Part shown: positions 19,028 through 28,287 of the stretch, piece by piece
How the letters are laid out: every line of letters begins with the position of its first letter
Position numbering within the stretch: position 1 is the stretch's first letter
Origin: Chitinimonas sp. BJYL2
GTDB lineage: Bacteria; Pseudomonadota; Gammaproteobacteria; Burkholderiales; Chitinimonadaceae
DNA: 64,000 nucleotides
Reading direction: 5' to 3'
Assembly (NCBI RefSeq): GCF_027257935.1
Contig: NZ_JANZKW010000004.1
Span: 186,001-250,000, forward strand
Made by a program: the position numbers and the translations under genes
The notes under the pieces: model-generated
Database searches by the model: none
Told to the model about the DNA's origin: nothing
The model's input: only the letters and a program-made list of their open reading frames with translations

Positions 19028-19416
19028 GCATCTGCCGGCTCGATCACTACAACCTCTGGGTGCCGGCCGATCAGGTCGAGACCGTGCGCGCGTTCTATTG
19101 CGATGTGCTGGGTTTTGAGGTCGGGCCGCGACCGGGTTTGTCCTCATCGGGCTACTGGCTGTATGCGGGCGGCGCGCCGCTCGTGCATGTGAGCGTACGT
19201 GGCAGCGACGGCCCCAGCCCCACCGGCATGCTTAACCACATTGCGTTTGCGGCGACTGATCTGGACCCGCTGCTGGCCCGTCTGCATACGGCAGGCATTG
19301 CTTATGACATCAAGCCTGCCGATCACAGCGGCCAGACCCAGCTTTTCTTCCGCGACACCTGCGGGTTGCGACTCGAAATCAACTGCCCGACGGCACCGTC
19401 GGCACTCTCAAAATAA
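19024..19416 (+). CDS. VOC family (glyoxalase-like) protein
   Basis: A 130-residue vicinal-oxygen-chelate protein: two beta-alpha-beta-beta-beta modules beginning CRLDHYNLWVPAD and LNHIAFAATDLDPL, with likely metal ligands His8, the His in LNHIAF and the Glu in RLEINC. Members include glyoxalases, epimerases and resistance proteins. It is translationally coupled to the acetyltransferase upstream and lies 15 bases before prpC. A methylmalonyl-CoA epimerase-like role would suit propionate metabolism, but the sequence does not show it. Confidence 0.85.
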   Translation: MSICRLDHYNLWVPADQVETVRAFYCDVLGFEVGPRPGLSSSGYWLYAGGAPLVHVSVRGSDGPSPTGMLNHIAFAATDLDPLLARLHTAGIAYDIKPADHSGQTQLFFRDTCGLRLEINCPTAPSALSK

Positions 19417-19431
19417 CTCTGGAGACACACC

Positions 19432-20577
19432 ATGACCGAGCAAGTCCTGCCCAAGCCGAAGAAGTCTGTCGCCCTCTCGGGTGTTGCCGCCGGCAATACC
19501 GCCCTGTGCACCGTGGGCCGCAGCGGCAACGATCTGCACTACCGCGGTTACGACATTCTGGATGTGGCCGAAGCCTGCGAGTTTGAAGAGATTGCCTACC
19601 TGCTCGTGCACGGCAAACTGCCCAATACCGCCGAACTGACCGGCTACAAGCTCAAGCTCAAGTCGCTGCGCGGCCTGCCTGCCAGCGTCAAAGCCGTGCT
19701 CGAAGCCACGCCGGCTGCCGCCCACCCGATGGATGTGATGCGCTCGGGCGTATCGGCACTGGGCTGCGCGCTGCCTGAGAAGGACGACCACAACATCGCC
19801 GGCGCGCGCGACATTGCCGACAAGCTGATGGCATCGCTGGGTTCGATGCTGCTGTACTGGTATCACTACAGCCATAACGGCAAGCGCATCGAGGTGGAAA
19901 CCGACGACGACAGCATCGGCGGCCATTTCCTGCACCTGCTGCATGGTGAGAAGCCGCGCGATAGCTGGGTTCGCGCCATGCACACCTCGCTGATCCTGTA
20001 CGCCGAGCACGAATTCAACGCCTCCACCTTTACCGCCCGCGTGATTGCCGGCACGGGCTCGGACATGCACAGCGCCATCACCGGCGCGATCGGCGCACTG
20101 CGTGGCCCCAAGCATGGTGGTGCCAACGAAGTCGCCTTCGAAATCCAGAAGCGCTACAACACACCCGATGAAGCCGAGGCCGATATCCGCGCCCGGGTCG
20201 AACGCAAGGAGGTGGTGATCGGCTTTGGCCACCCGGTCTACACGATCAGCGACCCGCGCAATGTGGTGATCAAGCGCGTGGCCAAGTCGCTGTCGGATGA
20301 GGCCCGTAATACCAAGATGTACGACATTGCCGAGCGACTTGAATCCACGATGTGGGACATCAAGAAGATGTTCCCCAACCTCGATTGGTTCAGCGCCGTC
20401 AGCTACCACATGATGGGCGTGCCGACCGCCATGTTCACCCCGCTGTTCGTCATTGCCCGCACCAGTGGCTGGAGCGCGCATGTGATCGAACAGCGTATCG
20501 ACGGCAAGATCATCCGCCCGAGCGCGAACTACACGGGGCCGGAGGATCTGGCGTTTGTCTCCATCGAGAAGCGCTGA
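19432..20577 (+). CDS. prpC: 2-methylcitrate synthase
   Basis: Condenses propionyl-CoA with oxaloacetate to form 2-methylcitrate. The 381-residue citrate-synthase fold has the catalytic region [12 protein letters not shown] and the FGHPVY histidine motif, in the shorter form typical of PrpC rather than the roughly 430-residue hexameric GltA. Its place in the operon between prpB and acnD supports PrpC over a housekeeping citrate synthase. Confidence 0.95.
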   Translation: MTEQVLPKPKKSVALSGVAAGNTALCTVGRSGNDLHYRGYDILDVAEACEFEEIAYLLVHGKLPNTAELTGYKLKLKSLRGLPASVKAVLEATPAAAHPMDVMRSGVSALGCALPEKDDHNIAGARDIADKLMASLGSMLLYWYHYSHNGKRIEVETDDDSIGGHFLHLLHGEKPRDSWVRAMHTSLILYAEHEFNASTFTARVIAGTGSDMHSAITGAIGALRGPKHGGANEVAFEIQKRYNTPDEAEADIRARVERKEVVIGFGHPVYTISDPRNVVIKRVAKSLSDEARNTKMYDIAERLESTMWDIKKMFPNLDWFSAVSYHMMGVPTAMFTPLFVIARTSGWSAHVIEQRIDGKIIRPSANYTGPEDLAFVSIEKR

Positions 20578-20585
20578 TTCAGACT

Positions 20586-20648
20586 CTCCCTTCTCCTGCT
20601 TGCAGGGGAAGGGAGCGAAACATTGCTCGCCCGCTCGGCCTAGCGGGC
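20586..20648 (+). repeat. Two hairpins in the prpC-acnD gap
   Basis: First stem: arms 20586-20599 and 20602-20615, 14 pairs with one G-U and a 2-base turn. Second: GCCCGCT (20629-20635) with AGCGGGC (20642-20648). No T tract follows, so they look like intercistronic mRNA structures (stability or partial polarity) rather than terminators. Confidence 0.6.
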
Positions 20649-20667
20649 AAACCTGACCAGGTGAACC

Positions 20668-23286
20668 ATGAACACCGCATACCGCAAACCCCTGCCCGGC
20701 ACGTCGCTCGACTATTTCGACGCCCGCGAAGCCGTCGATACCATCCAGGCCGGCGCGTGGGCCAAGCTGCCCTACACCGCCCGTATCCATGCCGAGAACA
20801 TCGTCCGTAAGGCCGAGCCGGAAAAACTCACGGCCTACCTGTCGCAGCTCATCGAACGCCGCCGCGACCTCGACTTCCCTTGGTTCCCGGCGCGCGTGGT
20901 CTGCCACGACATCCTCGGCCAGACCGCGCTGGTGGACCTGGCCGGCCTGCGCGATGCGATTGCCGATCAGGGTGGCGATGCGGCCAAGGTGAACCCGGTG
21001 GTACCGGTGCAGCTGATTGTGGACCACTCGCTCGCCGTGGAATGCGGTGGCTTCGACCCCGATGCGTTTGCCAAGAACCGCGCGATTGAAGACCGCCGCA
21101 ATGAAGACCGCTTTCACTTCATCGAATGGACCAAGACGGCCTTCGATAACGTGGATGTGATCCCGGCTGGCAACGGCATCATGCACCAGATCAATCTGGA
21201 GAAAATGTCGCCGGTCATCCACGCCGAATCGATTGATGGTGGCCGGGGCGTGGCCTACCCCGACACCTGCGTGGGTACCGACTCGCACACCCCGCATGTG
21301 GATGCGCTTGGCGTCATTGCCCTAGGCGTGGGCGGCCTGGAAGCCGAAAACGTGATGCTGGGCCGTGCCTCGTGGATGCGCCTGCCGGACATCGTCGGCG
21401 TCGAACTCACCGGTCGCCGCCAGCCCGGCATTACCGCCACCGATATCGTGCTGGCGCTGACCGAGTTCCTGCGCCAGCAGAAGGTGGTCGGTGCTTATCT
21501 GGAGTTTTACGGCGATGGTGCCGCCAGCCTGACGATTGGCGACCGCGCGACCATCTCGAACATGGCCCCTGAATACGGCGCCACGGCCGCGATGTTTGCG
21601 ATTGATGAGCAGACACTGGCTTACCTGCGCCTCACCGGCCGCAGCGACGCGCAGCTCAAACTCGTCGAAACCTATGCCAAGCAAGCCGGCCTGTGGGCCG
21701 ATAGTCTTGCCAGCGCCGAATACGAGCGGGTGCTGACGTTCGACTTGTCCACCGTGGTCCGCAACATGGCCGGCCCGAGCAACCCGCACAAGCGCCTGCC
21801 GACCAGCGCGCTGGCCGAGCACGGCATTGCCGTCGATCTGGACAAAGCCCGTGCGCAGGAAGCTGCAGGGCAGATGCCGGATGGCGCGGTGATCATCGCC
21901 GCCATTACCAGCTGCACCAACACCTCCAACCCGCGCAATGTGATCGCCGCCGGCCTCTTGGCTCGCAATGCACGCAAGCTCGGCTTGGTGCGCAAGCCTT
22001 GGGTCAAGTCCTCACTGGCACCGGGCTCCAAGGTAGTGGAGCTGTATCTGAAGGAGGCCGGCCTGCTGGGCGATCTGGAAGCGCTGGGCTTTGGCATCGT
22101 GGCCTTTGCCTGTACAACCTGTAACGGCATGTCGGGCGCGCTCGATCCGAAGATTCAGCAAGAAATCATCGATCGCGATCTGTACGCCACCGCAGTTCTC
22201 TCCGGCAACCGCAATTTCGATGGCCGCATCCACCCCTATGCCAAGCAAGCCTTCCTGGCCTCACCGCCGCTGGTGGTGGCCTACGCCATTGCGGGCACGG
22301 TGCGTTTCGATATCGAACAGGATGTGCTCGGCGTGGTCGATGGCCGCGAAATCCGCCTCAAGGACTTGTGGCCCAGCGATGAAGAAATCGACGCCCTGGT
22401 CGCCAAAGCCGTGAAGCCCGCGCAGTTCAACCAGATTTATGTACCGATGTTCGAAAAACGCGCCAGCGAGAAGGCCGCCTCGCCGCTATACGACTGGCGT
22501 GCGCAATCGACCTATATCCGCCGCCCGCCCTATTGGGAAGGCGCTCTGGCCGGCGAGCGTACACTCAAGGGCATGCGGCCGCTGGCGCTGCTGGGCGACA
22601 ACATCACCACCGACCATCTGTCGCCCTCGAACGCCATCATGCCGGGCAGCGCTGCTGGCGAGTATCTGGCCAAGATGGGCTTGCCCGAGGAAGACTTCAA
22701 TTCCTACGCCACCCACCGCGGCGATCACCTGACCACCCAGCGCGCCACCTTTGCGAACCCGACGCTGTCGAATGAGATGGCGGTGGTGGATGGCGCCGTC
22801 AAACGCGGCTCACTGGCCCGCGTGGAACCCGAAGGCAAGGTAATGCGCATGTGGGAAGCGATTGAAACCTATATGGATCGCAAGCAGCCGCTGATCGTGA
22901 TCGCCGGGGCCGATTACGGCCAGGGTAGCTCGCGCGACTGGGCCGCCAAGGGTGTACGTCTTGCCGGGGTGGAAGCCATCGTCGCCGAAGGCTTCGAGCG
23001 CATCCACCGCACCAATCTGATCGGCATGGGCGTGCTGCCGCTGGAATTCAAGCCGGGCACCAATCGCCTGACGCTGGCACTCGACGGCACCGAGACGTTT
23101 GATGTGATCGGCGAACGCCAGCCGCGTGCCACGCTTACGCTGGTCATCCACCGCCGCAATGGCGAGCGCGTGGACGTACCGGTTACCTGCCGCCTCGACA
23201 GCAACGAGGAAGTGTCCATTTACGAAGCCGGCGGGGTGCTGCAGCGCTTCGCGCAGGATTTCCTTGCCACCAACCAGGCCGCCTGA
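20668..23286 (+). CDS. acnD: Fe/S-dependent 2-methylcitrate dehydratase AcnD
   Basis: An aconitase-family enzyme of 872 residues that dehydrates 2-methylcitrate to an isomer of 2-methylaconitate, which PrpF then isomerises. Cluster cysteines are seen in AAITSCTNTSNP and in FACTTCNGMSG, and the C-terminal swivel domain has GADYGQGSSRDW. AcnD plus PrpF replaces PrpD in many beta- and gammaproteobacteria; no prpD is present here, consistent with that. It is followed by prpF two bases later. Confidence 0.96.
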   Translation: MNTAYRKPLPGTSLDYFDAREAVDTIQAGAWAKLPYTARIHAENIVRKAEPEKLTAYLSQLIERRRDLDFPWFPARVVCHDILGQTALVDLAGLRDAIADQGGDAAKVNPVVPVQLIVDHSLAVECGGFDPDAFAKNRAIEDRRNEDRFHFIEWTKTAFDNVDVIPAGNGIMHQINLEKMSPVIHAESIDGGRGVAYPDTCVGTDSHTPHVDALGVIALGVGGLEAENVMLGRASWMRLPDIVGVELTGRRQPGITATDIVLALTEFLRQQKVVGAYLEFYGDGAASLTIGDRATISNMAPEYGATAAMFAIDEQTLAYLRLTGRSDAQLKLVETYAKQAGLWADSLASAEYERVLTFDLSTVVRNMAGPSNPHKRLPTSALAEHGIAVDLDKARAQEAAGQMPDGAVIIAAITSCTNTSNPRNVIAAGLLARNARKLGLVRKPWVKSSLAPGSKVVELYLKEAGLLGDLEALGFGIVAFACTTCNGMSGALDPKIQQEIIDRDLYATAVLSGNRNFDGRIHPYAKQAFLASPPLVVAYAIAGTVRFDIEQDVLGVVDGREIRLKDLWPSDEEIDALVAKAVKPAQFNQIYVPMFEKRASEKAASPLYDWRAQSTYIRRPPYWEGALAGERTLKGMRPLALLGDNITTDHLSPSNAIMPGSAAGEYLAKMGLPEEDFNSYATHRGDHLTTQRATFANPTLSNEMAVVDGAVKRGSLARVEPEGKVMRMWEAIETYMDRKQPLIVIAGADYGQGSSRDWAAKGVRLAGVEAIVAEGFERIHRTNLIGMGVLPLEFKPGTNRLTLALDGTETFDVIGERQPRATLTLVIHRRNGERVDVPVTCRLDSNEEVSIYEAGGVLQRFAQDFLATNQAA

Positions 23287-23288
23287 TC

Positions 23289-24476
23289 ATGCCCCACGCT
23301 CCCCAGATCAAGATTCCCGCCACCTATATGCGTGGCGGCACCAGCAAAGGCGTCCTGTTCAAGGTGGACGATCTGCCCGAAGCCGCCCGTCAGCCCGGTG
23401 CCGCGCGCGACGCCCTGCTGCTGCGCGTGATCGGCAGCCCCGACCCTTACGGCAAGCACACCGACGGGATGGGCGGTGCCACATCAAGCACCAGCAAGGT
23501 CGTGCTGTTGAGCAAAAGCAGCCGGCCCGATCACGATGTGGACTATCTGTTCGGCCAGGTCAGCATCGACAAACCGATGATCGACTGGAGCGGCAACTGC
23601 GGCAACATCACCTCGGCCGTCGGTTCGTTCGCCATCAGCAATGGCTTGGTTGATACCAGCCGCGTGCCACAGAACGGCATCTGCACCGTGCGCATCTGGC
23701 AGGCCAATATCGGCAAGACCATCATTGCCCATGTGCCCGTGAGCGACGGCGCAGTTCAGGAAACGGGGGACTTCGAGCTCGATGGCGTGACCTTCCCCTC
23801 GGCCGAAGTGGTGCTCGAATTCATCGACCCGGCCGACGAGGACGATGGCGAGGGTGGCGGCGCGATGTTCCCGACCGGCAATCTGGTCGATGAACTGGAC
23901 GTGCCCGGCATCGGCACCTTCAAGGTCACCATGATCACCGCCGGCATCCCGACCGTGTTCTTCAATGCGGCCGATATCGGCTACACCGGCACCGAGCTGC
24001 AGGACGATATCAACGGCGATACCGCCGCCCTCGCCCGCTTTGAAACCCTGCGGGCACACGCCGCACTGCGCATGGGTTTGATCAAGGACCTGAGCGAAGC
24101 CGTGCAACGGCAGCACACCCCCAAGATCGCCTTCGTGGCACCGCCGGCCAGCTACAAGGCATCGAGCGGCAAACCGGTGGAAGCGACCAACATCGACCTG
24201 CTGGTGCGCGCGCTATCGATGGGCAAATTGCACCACGCCATGATGGGTACCTGCGCCGTGGCTATCGGTACGGCGGCGGCGATTCCGGGCACGCTGGTCA
24301 ATCTGGCGGCCGGTGGTGGCGCGCGCGAAGCCGTGCGTTTTGGTCATCCTTCAGGCACCTTGCGTGTCGGGGCCGAAGCCTCGCTGGAAAATGGGCAATG
24401 GACAGTTAAACGCGCCATCATGAGCCGCAGCGCGCGGGTGCTGATGGAAGGCTGGGTCAGGGTTCCCGGTCAGTAA
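23289..24476 (+). CDS. prpF: 2-methylaconitate cis-trans isomerase PrpF
   Basis: Converts the 2-methylaconitate isomer made by AcnD into the form hydrated to 2-methylisocitrate. The 395-residue diaminopimelate-epimerase-like protein begins with the family signature IPATYMRGGTSKGV and has NCGNITSAVG, and the catalytic Lys/Cys region is preserved. It is the last recognised gene of the operon; no prpE or other propionyl-CoA ligase is in the window. Confidence 0.96.
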   Translation: MPHAPQIKIPATYMRGGTSKGVLFKVDDLPEAARQPGAARDALLLRVIGSPDPYGKHTDGMGGATSSTSKVVLLSKSSRPDHDVDYLFGQVSIDKPMIDWSGNCGNITSAVGSFAISNGLVDTSRVPQNGICTVRIWQANIGKTIIAHVPVSDGAVQETGDFELDGVTFPSAEVVLEFIDPADEDDGEGGGAMFPTGNLVDELDVPGIGTFKVTMITAGIPTVFFNAADIGYTGTELQDDINGDTAALARFETLRAHAALRMGLIKDLSEAVQRQHTPKIAFVAPPASYKASSGKPVEATNIDLLVRALSMGKLHHAMMGTCAVAIGTAAAIPGTLVNLAAGGGAREAVRFGHPSGTLRVGAEASLENGQWTVKRAIMSRSARVLMEGWVRVPGQ

Positions 24477-24521
24477 TTGACCTGTGCAGCAACTCGACGG
24501 CACGCAAACAGTCACAGACTT

Positions 24522-24556
24522 GCGATAATCTGGCCGCGCCACATTATGTGGCGCGG
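24522..24556 (+). promoter_or_regulatory. Candidate promoter with a 23-base palindrome at its start site
   Basis: TGCGATAAT... an extended -10-like TG at 24521-24522 with GATAAT at 24524-24529; immediately downstream is the perfect palindrome CCGCGCCACAT-T-ATGTGGCGCGG (24534-24556). The palindrome covers the expected transcription start of the next gene and has no T tract, so it looks more like an operator or leader hairpin than a terminator of prpF. Confidence 0.45.
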
Positions 24557-24583
24557 TTCACGTATCAAAAGGACTCACTGGAC

Positions 24584-25273
24584 ATGCCCGTCATCCTGCG
24601 CAAAACCGAAGCTGGTCAGCACACCCTGCAGAACCGCGAGGGCGGTGTTCGCATCCCGCCGCGCTTGAGGGCACTGTTGCTGCAAGTCGATGGCCAGCGC
24701 GATCGCGATGCCCTGCTGGCCCTGATGCAGACGCTGGGCACCCCGGAAGACAGCCTCGACAAGCTTACCGAACTGGGGCTGATCGAGATCGTGCCGGGAA
24801 CCGAAACACCGGCCCCGCAACTCGATATCGATATCCCGCTGCCCCCTCTTGCCAGCAAGTCCGCCACCAAGATCAGTGCCGAGGCCGAGCCCAGTGCGCG
24901 CGCTGCCACCGCCGCCTTACTGGCTCAGGCACTGGAAGAGGTTGGTAAACAAATTGATGAGCCCGGCGTCTCCGAGCCGGTCCCGGCCGCACCCAGTGTG
25001 CCAGAGGCATCGGTGGGTCTCACCGGCAAGTCGCAAACTGCCGCCGAGAAAATGCTGGGGGTGGCGGCATTGATTCCGGGGCCGGTGAGTCAGGCCCTGC
25101 AGGACCAGATCCGGTCGTGCCGCAATGCCGATGAGTTGCATCTGGCGATCAAGGTACTACGTCGCATCATGAAGAACGGTTACCGCGACGATGATGCTGA
25201 CCGCATCTTGCAGCCCATTCTGCGCATGTTGCCGGCACCAACGACACCGGTGGGTATTGCCGGGTCACGTTAA
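24584..25273 (+). CDS. Uncharacterised protein, winged-helix-like N-terminus
   Basis: I do not recognise a named family. The 229-residue product starts MPVILRKTEAGQHTL (ATG preceded by AAGGA; the GTG at 24548 is less likely because it falls inside the palindrome). Residues about 1-70 look like a small DNA- or protein-binding domain seen at the N-terminus of several betaproteobacterial proteins (PPRLRALLLQVDGQRD, then a short helix pair ending in LTELGLIEI). A Pro/Ala-rich linker (about 75-150) leads to a helical C-terminal part with NADELHLAIKVLRRIMKNGY. No signal peptide or membrane segment. It ends before a strong terminator. Confidence 0.7.
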   Translation: MPVILRKTEAGQHTLQNREGGVRIPPRLRALLLQVDGQRDRDALLALMQTLGTPEDSLDKLTELGLIEIVPGTETPAPQLDIDIPLPPLASKSATKISAEAEPSARAATAALLAQALEEVGKQIDEPGVSEPVPAAPSVPEASVGLTGKSQTAAEKMLGVAALIPGPVSQALQDQIRSCRNADELHLAIKVLRRIMKNGYRDDDADRILQPILRMLPAPTTPVGIAGSR

Positions 25274-25291
25274 CACCAAGGTCCCCAGCAA

Positions 25292-25318
25292 CAGGTCCGC
25301 AGGCAGTTCACGGACCTG
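25292..25318 (+). repeat. Small hairpin ahead of the terminator
   Basis: CAGGTCCG (25292-25299) pairs with CGGACCTG (25311-25318) around 11 bases. It directly abuts the larger terminator stem and may fold with it. Confidence 0.5.
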
Positions 25319-25365
25319 CGCAAAAACAAAGCCCCGACGCAACGCATCGGGGCTTTGTTTTTGCG
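25319..25365. terminator. Bidirectional terminator between the 24.6 kb gene and guaA
   Basis: Perfect 19-bp stem, arms 25319-25337 and 25347-25365 (core AAAGCCCCGA/TCGGGGCTTT), 9-base loop, A and T tracts on both sides; it serves both convergent genes. Confidence 0.92.
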
Positions 25366-25395
25366 GGCAAGAAAGTGACCTTTCCTACACGGTCA

Positions 25396-26973
25396 TCATT
25401 CCCACTCGATAGTTGCAGGCGGCTTGCCACTCACGTCATACACGACCCGGTTGATGCCACGCACTTCATTGATGATGCGGTTCGATACACGGCCCAGCAG
25501 GCTGTATGGCAATTCGGCCCAGTGTGCGGTCATGAAATCGCTGGTGACCACGGCACGCAGCGCAACCACCCACTCGTAGGTGCGGCCGTCGCCCATCACG
25601 CCCACGGACTTCACCGGCAGGAACACGGCAAACGCTTGGCTGGTGAGGTCGTACCATGTCTTGCCGCTGTGCTCGTCCACCGTATTGCGCAACTCTTCAA
25701 TGAAAATTGCATCGGCGCGCTGCAGAAGGCTGGCATATTCGCCCTTCACCTCACCAAGGATACGTACGCCCAGACCCGGGCCGGGGAACGGATGGCGGTA
25801 GACCATTTCATGGGACAGACCCAGCGCCACACCGAGTTCGCGCACTTCGTCCTTGAACAAGTCACGCAGCGGTTCCAGCAGCTTGAGATTCAGCGTTTCG
25901 GGGAGGCCACCCACATTGTGGTGGCTCTTGATGGCATGCGCCTTCTTGGTCTTGGCTCCGGCCGATTCGATCACATCGGGGTAGATGGTGCCTTGCGCCA
26001 GCCACTTGGCGGCGGGCAGCTTCTTGGCTTCTGCCTGGAACACTTCCACGAACTCACGACCGATGATCTTGCGCTTGGCTTCGGGATCCGTCACACCGGC
26101 CAGATGGCCCATGAACTGCTCACGCGCATCGACACGGATCACCTTCACGCCTAAACCGCGCGCGAACATGTCCATGACCATATCGCCTTCGTTGAGGCGC
26201 AAGAGGCCGTGGTCCACAAATACACAGGTCAGCTGATCGCCAATCGCACGGTGGATCAGCGCAGCGGCCACGCTCGAATCCACGCCGCCCGAGAGACCGA
26301 GGATGACTTCCTCATTGCCCACCTGCTCGCGAATCTTCTGCACGGCTTCGTCGATGTAGTTGGGCATGGTCCAGCTTGGCTGGCAACCGGCAATGCCGAG
26401 CACAAAGCGGTGCAGCATGTCGGTACCGCGCTTGGTATGAGTGACTTCAGGGTGGAACTGCACCGCATAGAACTTGCGGGTCTCATCGGCCATGGCGGCG
26501 ATGGGGCAGGACGGTGTTTCGGCAATCACGCCAAAACCGGCCGGCATGGCGGTGACCTTGTCGCCGTGGCTCATCCACACATCCAGGAGTCCATGGCCCT
26601 CGGCGTTGGTCCGGTCCTGCAGGCCATTGAACAACTGCGAATGGCCGCGTGCGCGGATCTCGGCATAACCGAACTCGCGCTTGTCGCCACTCTCTACCTT
26701 GCCACCCAGCGATTGCGCCATCCATTGCATGCCATAGCAAATACCCAGTACCGGCACGCCCAGGGCAAACAGCGCCGGGTCAGCCTGGTAGTCGCTTTCA
26801 TAAACAGAATTGGGGCCGCCAGAGAGAATGATGGCCTTGGGGTTGAAGGCGCGGATATCCGCCATGCTCATGTCGAACGGGTGCAGTTCACAGTACACAT
26901 GCGCCTCGCGCACACGGCGCGCGATCAGCTGGGCAACTTGCGAACCGAAATCGAGGATGAGGACTTTATCCAT
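25396..26973 (-). CDS. guaA: GMP synthase (glutamine-hydrolysing)
   Basis: Makes GMP from XMP, glutamine and ATP. The 525-residue protein has an N-terminal class I glutaminase with nucleophile Cys79 in GICYGMQ and the HPEVTHT motif, an ATP pyrophosphatase domain with [10 protein letters not shown] near 230, and the C-terminal dimer domain ending TIEWE. guaB is not adjacent as it often is; two diguanylate cyclase genes lie upstream on the same strand instead. Confidence 0.98.
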   Translation of the reverse strand: MDKVLILDFGSQVAQLIARRVREAHVYCELHPFDMSMADIRAFNPKAIILSGGPNSVYESDYQADPALFALGVPVLGICYGMQWMAQSLGGKVESGDKREFGYAEIRARGHSQLFNGLQDRTNAEGHGLLDVWMSHGDKVTAMPAGFGVIAETPSCPIAAMADETRKFYAVQFHPEVTHTKRGTDMLHRFVLGIAGCQPSWTMPNYIDEAVQKIREQVGNEEVILGLSGGVDSSVAAALIHRAIGDQLTCVFVDHGLLRLNEGDMVMDMFARGLGVKVIRVDAREQFMGHLAGVTDPEAKRKIIGREFVEVFQAEAKKLPAAKWLAQGTIYPDVIESAGAKTKKAHAIKSHHNVGGLPETLNLKLLEPLRDLFKDEVRELGVALGLSHEMVYRHPFPGPGLGVRILGEVKGEYASLLQRADAIFIEELRNTVDEHSGKTWYDLTSQAFAVFLPVKSVGVMGDGRTYEWVVALRAVVTSDFMTAHWAELPYSLLGRVSNRIINEVRGINRVVYDVSGKPPATIEWE

Positions 26974-26980
26974 GGCGGCA

Positions 26981-27041
26981 GGCTTTCGGCGGGTAGAAAG
27001 CCTTGTATTTTAACCCATAATCGCGCCAAGACCGGCGCGAT
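26981..27041 (-). promoter_or_regulatory. guaA leader with two hairpins
   Basis: GGCTTTC (26981-26987) pairs with GAAAGCC (26996-27002), ending eight bases before the guaA ATG, and ATCGCGCC (27020-27027) pairs with GGCGCGAT (27034-27041). A -10-like TAAAAT lies between them (27007-27012, minus strand). No clear Shine-Dalgarno sequence is seen. Regulatory meaning is inference. Confidence 0.35.
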
Positions 27042-27060
27042 GCATACGGCGGGGGCCGAC

Positions 27061-28248
27061 TCAATCCGCCGGGCGCTTGCCGACAAGTGGCGAGCGCGCC
27101 ATGCAGACCCGGTTGCGACCCGTCTGTTTAGCCTCGTACAAGGCCGCGTCGGCCTCGGCCACCAGACGCTCAAAGCCGTAACCCACTTCCCGGCTGGTTA
27201 CCGTGCCGATGCTGATCGTGTAGGCAATCGGCTTGCCCTCTGCCACGGCCGGACAGTCTTCCACCGTCTGACGCAAGCGCTCCGCGGCAATCTCGACTTC
27301 ACGCGGGCCCGCGCCGTCGAGCACTACCAGAAACTCCTCGCCACCAAAACGACCGAGCCGATCATTAGGGCGAATCTGTGCATTGATGACATCGACCAGT
27401 TGGCGCAATACCTGGTCGCCAGTCGGGTGACCATAGCGATCATTGATCTGCTTGAAGTGATCCACATCGATCAGCAGCACGCCAATATCCGCCTGCTTTT
27501 GCATGCCACGCTTGAGCGCAGCCAAGGCATGGCGGGTGATACCCGCCCGGTTTAGCGCGCCCGTCAGTGCATCATGGCGGGACAAGCGCTTCATTTCCCC
27601 GGCATAGCGGTAAGTCACCATGAGAATACCGCCAAAGGCGATGGCAATCTGCGCCATCACCGCGAGCAGGATGGTGATGAACAGCATTTGCCGTGCGGCA
27701 TCGTCATAACGCGCGATGGGGAAATACAGGTAGTACACGCCGCGCACCAACAAGGCACCACCCATGACCAGAAAACCGATGGCCGTCGTGCGGGTCGCGA
27801 CGATCAGCGGCATCTCCATACGGGTGCGCAAAGTCCAGGCACCGTAAAGATTGATTGCGCCGTACATGAACGAGGAGAAGAGCATGCGGGCATGCACGCT
27901 GGGCTCCAGGTAAAAGTAGTAGGCACAGAACAAGGCGGAGAACAGGCTGATACCCACGATCACGCTGGCGGGTGTCTTCAGCCCCAGAAACGCCCGCATG
28001 CCGCTCACGATCACGCACTGCCCGCCGGCCAGCAAGGCATTGGCGACCACGATCCCCAGCCACGGCGGAATCAACTCGCTGTCCAGACCGTTGGTCACCA
28101 TGCCAATGCTCACCGCCACATTGCCGGCAGCCCACAGCCGCAGTTCGGGACTGCGATCCGAGAACGTTGCCGCCACCACCAGCAGCACCGTGATCAGGCA
28201 GGTAAGGCAGACCAGCAACAGGAGCAGGGTGGGCAGGCTAAGCATCAA
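27061..28248 (-). CDS. Membrane diguanylate cyclase (GGDEF), copy A
   Basis: Makes the second messenger c-di-GMP from two GTP. The 395-residue protein has an N-terminal block of about six or seven hydrophobic helices (residues 1-215, for example LSLPTLLLLLVCLTCLITVL) and a GGDEF domain from about 225. The active site reads GGEEF, and RPND lies five residues before it, so the product-inhibition I-site looks intact. No EAL domain. It lies 39 bases downstream of a second cyclase and 87 bases upstream of guaA. The sensed signal is unknown. Confidence 0.92.
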   Translation of the reverse strand: MMLSLPTLLLLLVCLTCLITVLLVVAATFSDRSPELRLWAAGNVAVSIGMVTNGLDSELIPPWLGIVVANALLAGGQCVIVSGMRAFLGLKTPASVIVGISLFSALFCAYYFYLEPSVHARMLFSSFMYGAINLYGAWTLRTRMEMPLIVATRTTAIGFLVMGGALLVRGVYYLYFPIARYDDAARQMLFITILLAVMAQIAIAFGGILMVTYRYAGEMKRLSRHDALTGALNRAGITRHALAALKRGMQKQADIGVLLIDVDHFKQINDRYGHPTGDQVLRQLVDVINAQIRPNDRLGRFGGEEFLVVLDGAGPREVEIAAERLRQTVEDCPAVAEGKPIAYTISIGTVTSREVGYGFERLVAEADAALYEAKQTGRNRVCMARSPLVGKRPAD

Positions 28249-28287
28249 TGCGGCTGCACCCTGAGTGTATGGTCAGTCATCTGCCGC

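Noticed and set aside
19408-21297. Long minus-strand open frame of 629 codons
   Set aside because: It lies opposite prpC and acnD, both strong family matches with intact motifs. His- and Arg-rich composition is that of an antisense shadow.
25274-25395. Small RNA gene in the gap before guaA
   Set aside because: The strong stem is fully explained as a bidirectional terminator between convergent genes; no promoter is visible.
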